Shown: positions 19,401 to 28,957, numbered from the stretch's first letter. The stretch is 64,000 bases of DNA from Actinomycetota bacterium (GCA_035765775.1 DASTWV010000023.1:1-64000); one strand, 5' to 3'. Notes: a model not told the origin generated them from the sequence alone. A program made the numbers and translations.

Positions 19401-20734
19401 AGCGTCGTCAGGCCGACGGCGGTGCGGGACGACGGGGGCACGGCGGTGCCCCGGGTCAGTGCCAGGGGCACGTGGTCCGGCTCGCACAGCGACCCGCCCC
19501 GCCAGTTGGCGAAGTAGCGGGGCAGCCAGGCGTCGGTCACCGCCGGGTTGTTGGGCCGGGTCGAAGCGGGCTCGATCGACAGCTCCCCGGTGAAGGTGCC
19601 CAGCGATCCCACCTGCGTGGTGACGCTCTCGAGCGACTGCCAGGCCGGGGCGGCGGGGGGCCCGCCGGGCGCGGCCGGGGTCACGTCGGCCACATCGACC
19701 CGGTAGCCCAGCACGCCGAGCGGGGCGGTGGGCTGCGGGTTGCCTGCGCGCTGCGCGTCCAGGAGCGACAGCTGGTCGTTGTGCCAGGTGACCACCTGCT
19801 CGTCGTCCCATCCCACCTGGATCCCAAGGTCGCTGGCGGGGGCCAGGGAGCCGTCGCCCACCGCGGCGTCGGTGTTGGTGGGCTGCGAGCAGTGCACCAG
19901 CTTGGCGAAGCCGTCGGCGTACTCCTCGGCCACGGCGAAGGCGCGGTCCGGGGGCGGGGATGCCCCGTCCACCACGAACTGCTGGGCGGCGAACACGGCC
20001 CGGGCAGTGGCGTCCAGCGGTGGGATGCGGGCGGCGTGGGCCCGGATCGATCCGGCCACCGAGGCGCCGGCCACCGCCCATGGGTCCGCCGGGGCCAGGG
20101 TCACGAAGACCCACCCGCCCCCGGCCAGCGCCGCCGCCTGGCCGGCGGGCAGGGTCACCGTGAGGCCGTAGAGGATGCCGAGCTTCGTGGCCAGGACCGG
20201 CTGGCGCAAGGCGTAGGAGATGATCTCGCCCCAGGAGATGGTCGAGGGCGGCGTCTGACCGGTCACCGCGGGTTCGTTGCGCACCTCGCAGCCAAAGTCG
20301 TCATCCGTGGTGGTCAGCACCCCGGTGGGCGGGCCGCCACCGGCGGCCAGGTACGACGGCGGGAGCGCCTTGCGCACCCGAGCCGTGACAGGCGCCGCGG
20401 CCGCCGGGGGCCCGATGGTCTTGCCGGTGGCGGCCACCGAGGTCTGCAGAAGGTGGAACGTGGCCACCGGGTCCGCCGCCGGCGAGGTGACACCGGGCGT
20501 GACGGTGAACAGCCCGGGCGCGGCGACGCCGGGCAGGGCCGCCACGGTCGGCTGCACGTGGACGGCGAATGTGGGCTTGCCGGCGGCGAAGGAGGGGGGC
20601 GGCGGGGCGGCGGCGATCAGCGGCCCGGCAACCGGGTCCACGCTGGGGATCAGCAGCACGTTGAGCGTCAGCGTCCCCGTGCCGTCCCAGTGCTGGGGGA
20701 AGGTCATCATCACCAGGTTCGGCGCGCTCGCCAC
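16454..20734 (-). CDS. Giant protein B (1426 aa), unrecognised
   Basis: Predicted 1426 aa, Ala/Pro/Gly/Val-rich, with no signal peptide, membrane helix or known catalytic motif that I can see. It starts VASAPNLVMMTFPQHWDGTG after AGGAGGG. Residues about 330-480 look like a beta-sandwich region (GWDDEQVVTWHNDQLSLL, LGYRVDVADV, LYAFRVRLSDL). Another part reads VEIEVLVRHPLHDTGG. Pro/Ala-rich linkers separate segments near residues 1180-1270. The C-terminal about 120 residues (MWFFVYGQVVQADGFSMRN onward) form a separate small domain and the end is again Ala/Pro-rich. It is the second gene of an operon, 10 bp after giant protein A. The composition suggests a large, multi-domain, beta-rich structural or binding protein; this is inference. 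Confidence 0.75.
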   Translation of the reverse strand: MASAPNLVMMTFPQHWDGTGTLTLNVLLIPSVDPVAGPLIAAAPPPPSFAAGKPTFAVHVQPTVAALPGVAAPGLFTVTPGVTSPAADPVATFHLLQTSVAATGKTIGPPAAAAPVTARVRKALPPSYLAAGGGPPTGVLTTTDDDFGCEVRNEPAVTGQTPPSTISWGEIISYALRQPVLATKLGILYGLTVTLPAGQAAALAGGGWVFVTLAPADPWAVAGASVAGSIRAHAARIPPLDATARAVFAAQQFVVDGASPPPDRAFAVAEEYADGFAKLVHCSQPTNTDAAVGDGSLAPASDLGIQVGWDDEQVVTWHNDQLSLLDAQRAGNPQPTAPLGVLGYRVDVADVTPAAPGGPPAAPAWQSLESVTTQVGSLGTFTGELSIEPASTRPNNPAVTDAWLPRYFANWRGGSLCEPDHVPLALTRGTAVPPSSRTAVGLTTLLSYGHLYAFRVRLSDLTGGGPDPVDAPINPPPNATALQTFQRMVPPKAPIVVQTPAGPATGSVLATPTALTISRPLMGYPEILYTGLGSTAAARSTIVGALVDTAASQVAAIQAANAAHAAHPGSPKPPVPTVVAGLPDPDVDAVEIEVLVRHPLHDTGGATFQSLYHATRTLEALTGAAPLQTDPGTTVPVTYVDATNIEGWAAEQAASGPLLIPRGRDVQIKIRARLRADTTGYFAPEATPTMAVTIGVRAEPVNEPALLQQADANEPVTGYLFRRPANVAAPSLVAQLAEQLGVAANGNSLTSPPGQRVVFGASKGLRTTLSADSETLTFGATSDLLKQWVVAIMVDLERDWTWDGLDGAGFIVLRGGPTDTEASVPPPAAVGAIMVPRVLGAAATTNPTVAARGRTRLVFLDAVDPHEPNTDSAFPESLQHRWFVNPTLTPPGPPLDPADPAAPAPLAGTTVVPPITGADLARAPLDLRLPIAIPPAQVPAIASVGIALTPYQIGPGYASTIQRQRSLWVELVDPIDNQVGDALFARVLAHGADPLLYDALPSLTATTGDPPLALDPELVRVVVPSDTDDRGGINAMTQLIPSSTSNRHFLLPLPPGVAADDPELFGFYTYELRVGHAGPIGDLRWWSTANARFGTPLRVVGVQHPAPALTCRAGRYTYPPAVPTPSLISQLRASAVSFPLDAIISVTPPAAGPAAPAAPAATSSPAVRAAVNPAALSAITAAQVRPVTSVVPGLASVAKPPTVAAAQPPAASATPLAPVGPIAFNPGIIGGLQVVPAPPSLVIATAPYATPVLNGTRLVTPLDPPKTQMWFFVYGQVVQADGFSMRNVLLATSLGVFLRPGREGLGAEVAGLLKNFLGTRTQRDRIAMGVWTQTELATLLKAIHLPESTGLSVLAVELLPGGTGQPTQPPPREFALAAAPAASQAAAGPAPGTVTTEAAFISRPPPTFPFGRILRASPLTPIGPLC

Positions 20735-20744
20735 GGCGTCCCTC

Positions 20745-23700
20745 CTACAAACTGACCGTCGTGGAGAAGCCCCACGAGCCGTCGAAGTCGATGTTGATGA
20801 TCCAGCAGATGGAGATGTGGATCCCCACCGCCACGTCGCCGGAGAGCAGTGCCTGGGTGGGATCGGTACCCGGCTCCAGTGCGATGTCGAGGGCGGCGCT
20901 GAGCGTCAGCGACGCCGATGCCAGGCCCCCGAGCACGTCCACCTCGGCCTTGCCGGTGAGCATCAGCCCGATGGTGATGGCGGCGCTGGCGATCTCCAGG
21001 CTGATCGACACCACAATCGAGGCGCTTCCCGAGGCGATGCCGACGTCGATGGCCAACCCCAGCCCCAGGCCGGCCTCGATGTAGACATCGATGGCGCCGT
21101 GGTCGACCCCGAGGACGATGGCCCCCGTCCCGGCCAGCGGGTCGACCGTCCACTGGAACGGCTCCTCCTTGGAGCCGATGCCCACGTGGAAGGCGGCGTC
21201 CGTCGGGATGGTTGCGGTGAAGCCCAGGTCGATGCCGAGGTCGGTGATGTCGCCGAAGCCCAACGGGATGGTGGGCAGCGTGAAGCTCTGCAGCACGCTG
21301 AGCTGGTTGCCGGTGAAGCCCACGTCGAGGTCGGCGTCGCCGCCCAGGTCCTTCGCCAGGTCCGAGAGGCCCGAGAACAGGTCCTTCACGGCCGACAGGG
21401 CGCTGCCATAGAGCACAGCCAGCGGGTTGGGGGCGTTGCCCGCGCTGTCGGGCAGGCTGGTCGGGTCGGGCAGTGGCCCGACAAAGCCGGGCTGCATCCC
21501 GGAACCCGCCTGGAACCCGCCGCCGATCTGCAGGAGGGGGTGGAGCCGAACCCATCCACCACCGCCTGCACGCTGATGTTGGTCAGCGAGATGGCCCAGT
21601 TCGGGGCGCCCGGGGTGGCGTCCAGCTTCAAGATGGCGTGGGCCTTCGTGGTGGTGCCGTCGCCGTCGGTGGCTTTGTACGACAGCACCAGGTGGACGAT
21701 GCCCAGGTCCAGCAACGTCCGGTCGGGCTGGTCGATGTCCCAGCTGTAGGTTTTCGAGAACCCGTCGGCCTGCAGCGGCACGGAGTCCAGGTCGGGGATC
21801 TGCAGGATGGACCCCAGGTCGGGGAACAGGCCCCCGACGCCCAGCAGCGCGCCGACATCGGCCAGGCTGGGCTTGTGGGCGAACCCCATCTTCTGGCCGG
21901 TGTCGCCCACCAGGGGGTGCTCGAAGAGCGTCTTGGCCGTCCCCGTGCCCTGCAGCAGGCTGTAGAAGGTGGCCGGGGCGTCGGGTGACTGGGCGTCCTC
22001 CGGGTCGAGCAGCCGCCATCCCTGGTGGTAGGTCTCGGCGCCGGTGGGCGGCGTGGCGGGCGGCAGGCCTCGGGTCAGCGGGACCGGGGTCCCCTGCGGC
22101 ACACCGGTGGGGGCCTTGGCCGTGCTGACCCGGCGGGCCACGCTCCACTGGCCGTCCTTGGGCAGGCGGGGGGCACCGAACAGGGCCACCTGCAGCATGT
22201 TGTTCGTGCTGGTCACCCCGGCGGCGAAGGAGGCGAGGGTCATGGTGAACTGCTGCGGGCCGGTCCCGCCCACCCGGGCGATGCCCGCCGTGGTGCCCGC
22301 CACCCGGTGCACCTGCTGGAGCATGCCGATGATGTCGGCCGCGGACGGCGGTACGGGCGGGACCCGGGGAGCGGGGGGCGGCGGTTGCACGACGGGCTTC
22401 ACGGCCCAGCCCTGGATGGCGCCGGCCGGGATGGCGCCCAGCCCGGTCTTCCCGTTGGCGTCCACCTTGAGGCCGGCGTCCAGGAAGACCGTGGCGTCGA
22501 AGACCACCGGGGCGTACTCGCGGCCGTTGAAGGTCACCACCGCGGTCCCCGGGAAGGTCAGGTTGTGGATGGCGTCCAGCTTCACCACGGGCCGGGCGGC
22601 CATGAGGGTCGAGGCGTCGAGCAGCTCGAAGGCGCCCGCGCCGACAGCCACCCAGCCGGTGTCGTGGCGGATGACCTCGCCGCCGTCGGAGCGGTCGAAG
22701 ACCACGGTGCGCTGGATGCGGATGCACCACGGCAGGATCCAGGTCTGGAACTCCACCAGCTCGTGGGCGGTGCGCCCGAGGAGGACGTCGAAGTTTGCCC
22801 GTACCACCCCCACCACCTTGGGATCGGTCCAGCTCCAGTCCGAGAACATCGACGTGCCGTAGCCGGACAGGTCGATGCGGCCGACAGGGATGCCCCCCTG
22901 GTTGCCGCCCGGATTGAAGGCCTGGTTGAAGAAGTCGGCCGGTGCCAGCTGGGCCGGCGTCGCCCCCATCACCAGGGATCCGTAGGAGTTGTCCGCCAGC
23001 GTCGGCGAGAAGGTCCCGACCGTCGCCGACCCGGGCAGCGTGGGCGTCGCCAGCAGGGGCGAGGCGGGCGGCCCCGGGTCGGTGGCGGTGGCCCGCACCG
23101 ACAGCACCGCCGCCCCGGCCATGCCGGCTTCCGGGAACTGCAGCTTCGGCACCGCGTAGGTTGCCGGTCCGGTACCCGCCGCCGGGGTGCCGGGCTGGCG
23201 GCCGGGGCCGTCCACCAACCGGGCCGTGATGCCGAAGGGCAGGGTGAAGGTGGCCGCCGTCGGGTCCTTGCCCGCCAGGCCGGTGTAGGTGTCCAGCACC
23301 TGCAACGGGAACAGCGGCACATCGGTGCCCGTGGACACCAGGAACGTCGTCGGGGTGCCGTCGGTGGGCGAGGAGGCGTCGAACCACTGCGGGAAGGCCT
23401 GCGTGCCGTCCACCACCGGCTCCCAGGAGATGCCGGGAACCGTGAACACCATCGTGTCGGCGCTGGGGGCCTGCAGCTCGATGCCGTGGAAGCTGAGCTG
23501 CGGTACCCCGGCCCCCAGGACGGCCACCCCCCACTGGCTCCCGAACGACGACACATCGAGGAGGGCGAAGCCCACGCCGCCGACGCGTTCGGTGCTGGCG
23601 AGGGTGGCATCAGGCCCCGGAGCCGGGGCCGGGGCTCCGACCAGGTTGGCGCCCGGCACGGTGGCCGCCGGGGAGCCCGCTGCGGTGGCTCCGCCCGCGG

Positions 23701-25276
23701 CGGCGAACACCCGGCCCACGGCCAGGTCCGAGGGCCGGATCAGGGCAATGCTCAGGGCCGCGGGGCTGGTGGGGCCGATGGCCGACCAGGTGACCAGGGC
23801 GGCCACGCCCACGATCTGCTCGGTGCGGGGACTGGCCAGGTAGGCGGCGGCGTAGGGGTGTGGCAGCGTCGGGATGACGACCTCGGCCGGGAAGACGACC
23901 TCCGCCCGGCCCGACAGGGTGGGCGGGCCGCTGCCCGGCACCAGGGTGCCGTTGACGAAGAAGCCGTTGGGGGTCCCCACCGGGATGATGGCGTTGGGCG
24001 TGTCGATGGCGATGCTGGTCTCGGCCTTGGGCGTCAAGGGGGAGCCGATGTCGACCGTGGTCTTCGCCGCCGTCAGCGTGCGCAGTTCGAGGGCGTGCCC
24101 GGCCAGGGCGATGCGGCTCCCGTCCGCCGCCACCGGCTGGTCGACGACCGCGCTGAGGAGGCCGCCTGCCAGCACGGTCTCCGCGGTGGGCGTGAAGCTG
24201 AAGCCGATGGCGGCGCCGATGGGCAGGTCGAGGGTGACCTCGGGCTGCGGGCGGGGAAGGTCCGGGAAAGCCGCATTGGCGGCCAGCAGCGGGTGGCCGG
24301 GACTGCTCCACAGGCGGTACCGCCGGGCAGCCCGACCCTGGAGGGCCGTGAGGCCGGCCAGGCGCTGGGGCGTGAGGGCGATGACCGCCCCGGCCAGCCG
24401 GGTGGGGTGCGCGACCCCGGCCAGCTGCACCGTGAGCCCGGGTCCGGCACCGAAGGCGGCGGCCCAGGCCTCGGCGGGCTCGGGCAGGGTGGCGGGCGTG
24501 GCCGAGCCCAGCTCCACCACCGGGAAGAGCAGCCCACCGGTCAGCACCGGCGCCGAGCCGCCCAGGCCGAACTCGGCCGACGCCGCCCCGGTGGGGGCGA
24601 AGGTCGCCGGCGACGGCGTGCACGGGATGGCGGCGAACGGGGTGGGAAGATCCAGCTCGGCGGCGGCCGCGCCCGGTTTCGGTGCCAGGGCCACGGTCTG
24701 GCCGTACAGGGCAGCGGTCGCCTGGCCGGTGGGCAGCACGGTGGCCGAACCGGCGCCCGTCCCCGGAGCGAACGTCACCGTGGCGCCGGGGAACGCGGTG
24801 AGCTTGGCCCCCTGGAAGTCCCTGCCGATGGCGTCGCCCGCGGGCGCGGCCAGCGGCGTGCTGCGGGAGGTGACCGAGAGGGTGAGCGTCGCCGCCGGGT
24901 CCAGCGTGATGCCGGCGGCACCGAAGGTGACCGCTCCCGCCGTCTTCAAGGTGGCGTGGGCGAAGGGGACGCCCACCAGGGCGGTGCTCGAGGCGAAGGC
25001 GGGGCCGAGGAGCGAGGCGTCGAACCACAGGGTGCCGCTGGCGAGGGTCACGCTTGCCGAGGTGGGGGCCTGCTGGCCGCCCCCGGTCACCACATAGCCG
25101 ATGGTCGTCCCGCCCCGGACCAGGGGCGTGGTGACCGGTGTGAAGTGGAGCGGGAACGGGATGGGCGTGAAGACCTGCTGCAGGCTGGCAGCCGCCGGGA
25201 GCGAGGTCCGGATGCCCGCCAGCTGCCCGGCCAGGTTCCTGATCGGCTGTGCGGCTACGCCGTCGATCGGTTCCAT
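20745..25276 (-). CDS. Giant protein A (about 1510 aa), frame interrupted near 21536-21540
   Basis: Two minus-strand frames join into one protein of about 1510 aa. The first runs from ATG at 25276 (MEPIDGVAAQPIRNLAGQLA) to VQAVVDGFGSTP. The second continues LLQIGGGFQAGSGMQPG and ends FDGSWGFSTTVSL at 20745. The junction is a run of five C on the coding strand (21536-21540); one added C restores a continuous frame. A 1-nt deletion, an assembly error or frameshifting could explain it. The protein is rich in Ala, Gly, Pro and Val, with beta-type sequence throughout. The last 250 residues alternate small and hydrophobic residues (AIDVGIASGSASIVVSISLE). No signal peptide, transmembrane helix or catalytic motif is evident. 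It is the first gene of an operon with giant protein B. Family unknown. Confidence 0.65.
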
Positions 25277-25321
25277 CGCTCCTGCCTTCCGCACCCCCGC
25301 CCAGGGCCGCGATGGCTCGCC

Positions 25322-25349
25322 ACCCTACATCCTGGGAATCCGCAGTCAA
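25322..25349 (-). promoter_or_regulatory. Candidate promoter of the giant-protein operon
   Basis: On the minus strand TTGACT (25349-25344) is followed after 16 bp by TAGGGT (25327-25322), about 45 bp upstream of the ATG at 25276. A second TTGACT lies 22 bp further upstream (25371-25366). Together they fit a housekeeping-sigma promoter, possibly with a repeated element. Confidence 0.45.
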
Positions 25350-25545
25350 GAGCTCTGCGGGATCCAGTCAAACTTGGCGAGACGCCTGGGGTGTGGGGCG
25401 CCGAGAGGACGCCCGCGGGACGCTCCTGGGGCCCCGGGTATTACAGGGGTAGCAGCGCCACCGCGTTTCCCTCCCGGCGCGCCCGGGCAAGACGACCACG
25501 TGAGCAGTGCCCCCGGCGCGTTCCCGAAATGGAACAGGAGGCGGG

Positions 25546-26526
25546 ATGATCGACCCGCGGCTTGAGATCAGCATCGGCGTCGTGGCTGTCGGCACGGTGA
25601 TCTTCCTCAGCTCGGGGGTCGCCGTGGGGCGCTTCCTGAACGACCGGATCGCCCAGTACCACGCCCGCAAGCTCGTGCGCTACACCGTCGGAGCCCTCAG
25701 CCTGATTGCCCTCGCCACCACCTGGCATGCCTTCGCCGGCCGGGCTGCCGAGATCCTCGGGTTCGCCACCGCCGGCATCGCCTTCGCCATGCAGGAGGTG
25801 ATCGGGGCGCTCGCCGGCTGGTTCAACATCGTGTCGGGGCGCATCTTCGAGATCGGCGACCGCATCGAGATGGGAGGCGTCCGGGGCGACGTGATCGATA
25901 TCACGCTGCTGCGGACCAAGGTCATGGAGATCGGCGACCCCGCCGACGTGGATGCCTGGGTCAAGGGCCGCCAGCCCACCGGCCGCATCGTCGCCATCTC
26001 CAACAAGGCGACGTTCACCAATCCGGTCTACAACTTTTCGGCGATGTTCGACTTCGTATGGGAGGAGATCACCATCCCGGTGGCCTACCGGAGCGACTAC
26101 ACCGTGGCCGAGGAGATCCTCCTCGACGAAGCCCGCCGGGTCTCGTCGACCGAGGCCGCCGATCAGGCCATCCAGCGGGTTGCCCGCCGCCACCCGGTCC
26201 CCAAGGCCGATGTGCAACCCCGGGTCTTCGTGCAGGCGACCAGCAATTACGCGCAGCTCTCCGTGCGCTTCGTCATCCCGGTCCGGGCGTCCCGGGCGGT
26301 GCAGGACGCCATGACCCGGCGCATCCTCGCCCGCTTCCAGGAGGCGGGCGTCGAGATCGGATCCTCGACCTCGGAGGTGACGGTGTTCCAGCCGCCGACG
26401 GCGAACGGAGGAACGAATGCGGGAGCGAACGGGGCGGCGGATGCGGATTCCGGGGCGGCCCCCGGCGTGACGGATGCGGTGGCCGGCGCGGCGGCCGCAG
26501 CGGCGTCCGACCCCGAGGCCCAGTAA
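25546..26526 (+). CDS. Mechanosensitive ion channel, MscS family
   Basis: Predicted 326 aa inner-membrane channel that opens under membrane tension. Three hydrophobic segments are seen: ISIGVVAVGTVIFLSSGVAV, LVRYTVGALSLIALATT, and the pore helix GFATAGIAFAMQEVIGALAG followed by the family stretch GRIFEIGDRIEMGGVRGDVIDI. The cytoplasmic beta domain and vestibule follow. The last about 45 residues are an Ala/Gly/Asn-rich tail likely to be disordered. ATG at 25546 follows CAGGAGG; an upstream in-frame start adds residues before it. It is divergent from the giant-protein operon across about 270 bp that holds no other gene. Confidence 0.92.
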   Translation: MIDPRLEISIGVVAVGTVIFLSSGVAVGRFLNDRIAQYHARKLVRYTVGALSLIALATTWHAFAGRAAEILGFATAGIAFAMQEVIGALAGWFNIVSGRIFEIGDRIEMGGVRGDVIDITLLRTKVMEIGDPADVDAWVKGRQPTGRIVAISNKATFTNPVYNFSAMFDFVWEEITIPVAYRSDYTVAEEILLDEARRVSSTEAADQAIQRVARRHPVPKADVQPRVFVQATSNYAQLSVRFVIPVRASRAVQDAMTRRILARFQEAGVEIGSSTSEVTVFQPPTANGGTNAGANGAADADSGAAPGVTDAVAGAAAAAASDPEAQ

Positions 26527-26539
26527 CCCCGGGCGAGCG

Positions 26540-26959
26540 TCAGGCTCCCGACTCGGCCGGATCCGCCTTGGCTGCCCCCCGCTTGGCGGGGGCGCGCTTG
26601 CGAGCGGCGCGGGCTGCCAGGCGCTCCTCAGCCAGCAGCTGCTCGCGTGCCTGACCTACGCGGCGGAGGAAATTCTTGGCGATCATGTTGCCCGGCTCCA
26701 GGGTGATCACCCGCGCATAGAGTTCCTCGGCGGCGCTGATCTCGCCCTTGTTGAGCAGGCAGCGGGCAAGACGGGTCATCGCAACCGTACGTTCGGGATC
26801 GATCTCAAGCAGTTGCTGGTTCACGGCCTCGGCCGCCGCCCCCCACTCCTGGTCCGCGGCGAAGAGGTCGGACTGCCCTTGGAGGACCCGGACTCGCCCA
26901 GCGGCTTCCCCGGAGCCCGCGGCTGCGGTGTCCCCGGCATCCAGCGGTTGGTGCGGCAT
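26540..26959 (-). CDS. Small TPR-repeat protein with basic tail
   Basis: Predicted 139 aa. The central part contains tetratricopeptide-like helices: AVNQQLLEIDPERTVAMTRLARCLL and EISAAEELYARVITLEPGN, with the usual A, Y and P positions. The C-terminus is Lys/Arg/Ala-rich (AARAARKRAPAKRGAAK), which may bind nucleic acid. ATG at 26959 follows GGAGGCGCC. It is convergent with the MscS gene and lies downstream of the cold-shock gene terminator on the same strand. The partner is unknown. Confidence 0.75.
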   Translation of the reverse strand: MPHQPLDAGDTAAAGSGEAAGRVRVLQGQSDLFAADQEWGAAAEAVNQQLLEIDPERTVAMTRLARCLLNKGEISAAEELYARVITLEPGNMIAKNFLRRVGQAREQLLAEERLAARAARKRAPAKRGAAKADPAESGA

Positions 26960-27021
26960 GGCGCCTCCTTTTGCTCGACCGCGGGTGGCATGCACCGCGG
27001 GTGCTGCTCAGAAATACGCAA

Positions 27022-27046
27022 GGCCCCCGGGGGGTTCCCGGGGGCC
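27022..27046 (-). terminator. Terminator of the cold-shock gene
   Basis: A perfect 10-bp stem, GGCCCCCGGG / CCCGGGGGCC, with a 5-nt loop lies 26 bp after the stop of the cold-shock gene. On the minus strand it is followed by TTGCGTATTTC, a weak T-rich tail. Confidence 0.75.
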
Positions 27047-27071
27047 CGGTTTGTGTCGTGGAACGGTTGAG

Positions 27072-27281
27072 TTATGACTGGATGGGCGTGACCGCGCTGG
27101 CCTGCAGACCCTTCTGGCCCTGCGTGATCTCGAAGGACACGCGCTGGCCCTCCGTGACCTCACGATAGCCCGGAACCTGGATCTGCGACTGGTGAACGAA
27201 CACGTCCTCGCCGCCGCCATCCGGCGTGATAAAACCGAAACCCTTTGTTGCGTTGAACCATTTCACTGTACCAACGGTCAT
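27072..27281 (-). CDS. cspA: Cold-shock protein (CspA family)
   Basis: Predicted 69 aa single OB-fold RNA chaperone. RNP1 is KGFGFITPD and RNP2 is DVFVHQSQI; the start [16 protein letters not shown] is canonical. The ATG at 27281 is preceded at 8 nt by GAGGG; a GTG three codons earlier would overlap that ribosome site, so ATG is preferred. The upstream 27282-27390 stretch is AT-rich for this genome and probably contains the promoter and a structured 5' leader, as usual for csp genes. A strong terminator follows. Confidence 0.96.
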   Translation of the reverse strand: MTVGTVKWFNATKGFGFITPDGGGEDVFVHQSQIQVPGYREVTEGQRVSFEITQGQKGLQASAVTPIQS

Positions 27282-27393
27282 TCTAATCACCCTCTACTTT
27301 CTGTGAAACCACAATAGAACTGCGCTTCTCTGCACCTGCTTTGTTACCGAAATTAAGCCAGATTAAATCCTACCCCGGACATCACCTGCCCGG

Positions 27394-27645
27394 TCAGCGG
27401 GGCCTGCGGGGGCCTCGCCCCGGGGCCTGGCTGGGCGGTCGCTGGACTGGGGTGGGTGGGCGGATCATCTGCGGCCCCGAGCCCTCCCGCTCCAGCAGCA
27501 CGGCCACGTAGTTGGTGGTGTACGAGCGGTGCGTCTCCCGCCATCCCGTGTTCAGGAGGTGGCGCAACCGTCCCGCCGACCCCTTGCGGAGCCGTTCGGT
27601 GTCCGGTGCCTTGAGGTACAGCCGCTCCCGCATCATCTCTGGCAT
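27394..27645 (-). CDS. Small hypothetical protein (83 aa)
   Basis: Reads MPEMMRERLYLKAPDTERLRK at its start, then WRETHRSYTTNYVAVLLE in the middle, with a Pro/Arg-rich tail. A GGGAG ribosome site lies 6 nt before the ATG. It may be translated but no family is recognised; the Pro/Arg tail may be fortuitous. It lies about 110 bp upstream of cspA on the same strand. Confidence 0.45.
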   Translation of the reverse strand: MPEMMRERLYLKAPDTERLRKGSAGRLRHLLNTGWRETHRSYTTNYVAVLLEREGSGPQMIRPPTPVQRPPSQAPGRGPRRPR

Positions 27646-27988
27646 GTCGTCTCCCAACGATTGGCTTCTGGACTGCTAGCACCGGTTGCCGCCCCAGCCT
27701 GAGTGGGCCGGCAAGGCATGGGTGCGTGCCCGGCAGCGGATGCGTCAGCGAGGCCGGTTTGCGGTGCGCAGACCCGGCGCAGCGTGCCCGCAAAGACCGT
27801 GGCGGCGCTTCCACACATATCTGGTTCCTCCCTTGGCGCCGCAGGCACGGCAGCGTGCTGCAATTCGGGGTCCAGACGGGGAAAGCTTCGGGCAACCGAA
27901 TATACAACTCGCCCGAGCCTATCACACCCGTGACCGGCTCCTGAGCACGGCCCCGGCCCGCCCGCCTCGGACCGTACACTGCCCAGCC
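27646..27988. other. Intergenic region upstream of the AIR-synthase-like gene
   Basis: No coding sequence is supported in this 340-bp stretch. It should carry divergent promoters for the 83 aa protein and the AIR-synthase-like gene. An AT-richer patch, CCGAATATACAACTC near 27895-27910, is the best promoter candidate for the plus strand. The motif shared by the other operons of this region (ACTAT-N4-AATGTTC) was not found here. Confidence 0.3.
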
Positions 27989-28951
27989 ATGCTGGCCGGG
28001 AGTGGGCCTCTCACCGAGTTCGCGGCCCGGGTGCGGGCGCATCCGGGTCTGCGCGGCAAGGCGGCGCTCCGGATGGTGGGCTCGATCCTGCCGGGCACCG
28101 ACTGGCTCTCCCAGCCCGGTGACGACGCCGCTGCCCTTCCCGACGGGGAGGGGTTCCTCCTTGCCGCCGGGGAGGCGATCTCGCCGCACTTGATCGCGTT
28201 CTCCCCGTCGGCGGCGGGCATCGCCGCGGTGGTCGCCAACGTGAACGACATCGCCGCCATGGGGGGACGGCCGGTGGCACTGGTGGACACCGTCGTCGGT
28301 CCGGAGCACGCCTGTGCCGAGGTCCTCCGCGGGCTGCGCCTGGCCTGCGGCGTGTACGGCGTGCCGCTGGTCGGGGGCCACCTGACCGTTGCCGAGGAGT
28401 CCCTGTCGGTCTCTGCGTTTGCGGTCGGCCGGGCGCGCCGCCTCCTGGCCGCCCGCCATGTCGCCCCCGGCCAGACCGTGCTGCTGGCGGCAGCCCTGGA
28501 CGGGCACCTCGAGCCCGGGTTCCCCCTTTTTTCTTCGTTTACCGAGCGGGGCGGTGAGCTGGGCGACGACATCGGCGTGCTGGCGTCGCTCGCCGAGTCG
28601 GGCGAGGCGGTCGCGGCCAAGGACGTCTCGATGGCGGGCATCCTCGGCTCGCTGGCCATGCTGCTGGAGCCGACCGGTTCGGGGGCCACCGTGGACGTCA
28701 CCCGCATCCCCACACCGCCGGGCGTGGCGCTCGAGCACTGGTGCCTGCTGTTCCCGACGTTCGCCTTCCTGGTGTGCTGCGCCCCGGACCGGGTCCCCGC
28801 CTGCCGGGCGGCGTTCGCCGCCCGGAACCTGGCCTGCGAGGCGATCGGCGAGGTGGACGGCACCGGGCTGCTGCGGATCCGGCGGGGGGCGGAGGAGGCG
28901 ACCATCCTGGATGTCCGCCAGGGCGTCACCGGCCTGGGGGGCTCGCTGTAG
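27989..28951 (+). CDS. AIR synthase-like protein (sll0787/NitF family)
   Basis: Predicted 320 aa member of the PurM/ThiL/HypE ATP-binding superfamily. The block PGDDAAALPDGEGFLLAAGEAI is the N-terminal metal/ATP region, followed by GIAAVVANVNDIAAMGGRPVALVDTVV and PLVGGHLTVAEE. The C-terminal lobe contains KDVSMAGILGSLAMLLEPTGSGATVDVTRI. This is the sll0787-type AIR synthase-like family found with the nitrogen-starvation (Nit1C) gene set, assigned from recalled family features. Its reaction is not established; an ATP-dependent activation of an amide or phosphoribosyl-like substrate is typical of the superfamily. It is convergent with the GNAT gene, 6 bp apart. In other genomes the GNAT and AIR domains are adjacent or fused, which supports a joint role. 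Confidence 0.85.
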   Translation: MLAGSGPLTEFAARVRAHPGLRGKAALRMVGSILPGTDWLSQPGDDAAALPDGEGFLLAAGEAISPHLIAFSPSAAGIAAVVANVNDIAAMGGRPVALVDTVVGPEHACAEVLRGLRLACGVYGVPLVGGHLTVAEESLSVSAFAVGRARRLLAARHVAPGQTVLLAAALDGHLEPGFPLFSSFTERGGELGDDIGVLASLAESGEAVAAKDVSMAGILGSLAMLLEPTGSGATVDVTRIPTPPGVALEHWCLLFPTFAFLVCCAPDRVPACRAAFAARNLACEAIGEVDGTGLLRIRRGAEEATILDVRQGVTGLGGSL

Positions 28952-28957
28952 AGGTCG

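Noticed and set aside
22025-25549. Long plus-strand open frame (about 1174 codons) antisense to giant protein A
   Set aside because: It is very rich in Gly, Arg and Gln with no domain resemblance. Such long antisense frames are expected opposite GC-rich coding sequence; the minus-strand frame has natural composition and ribosome sites.
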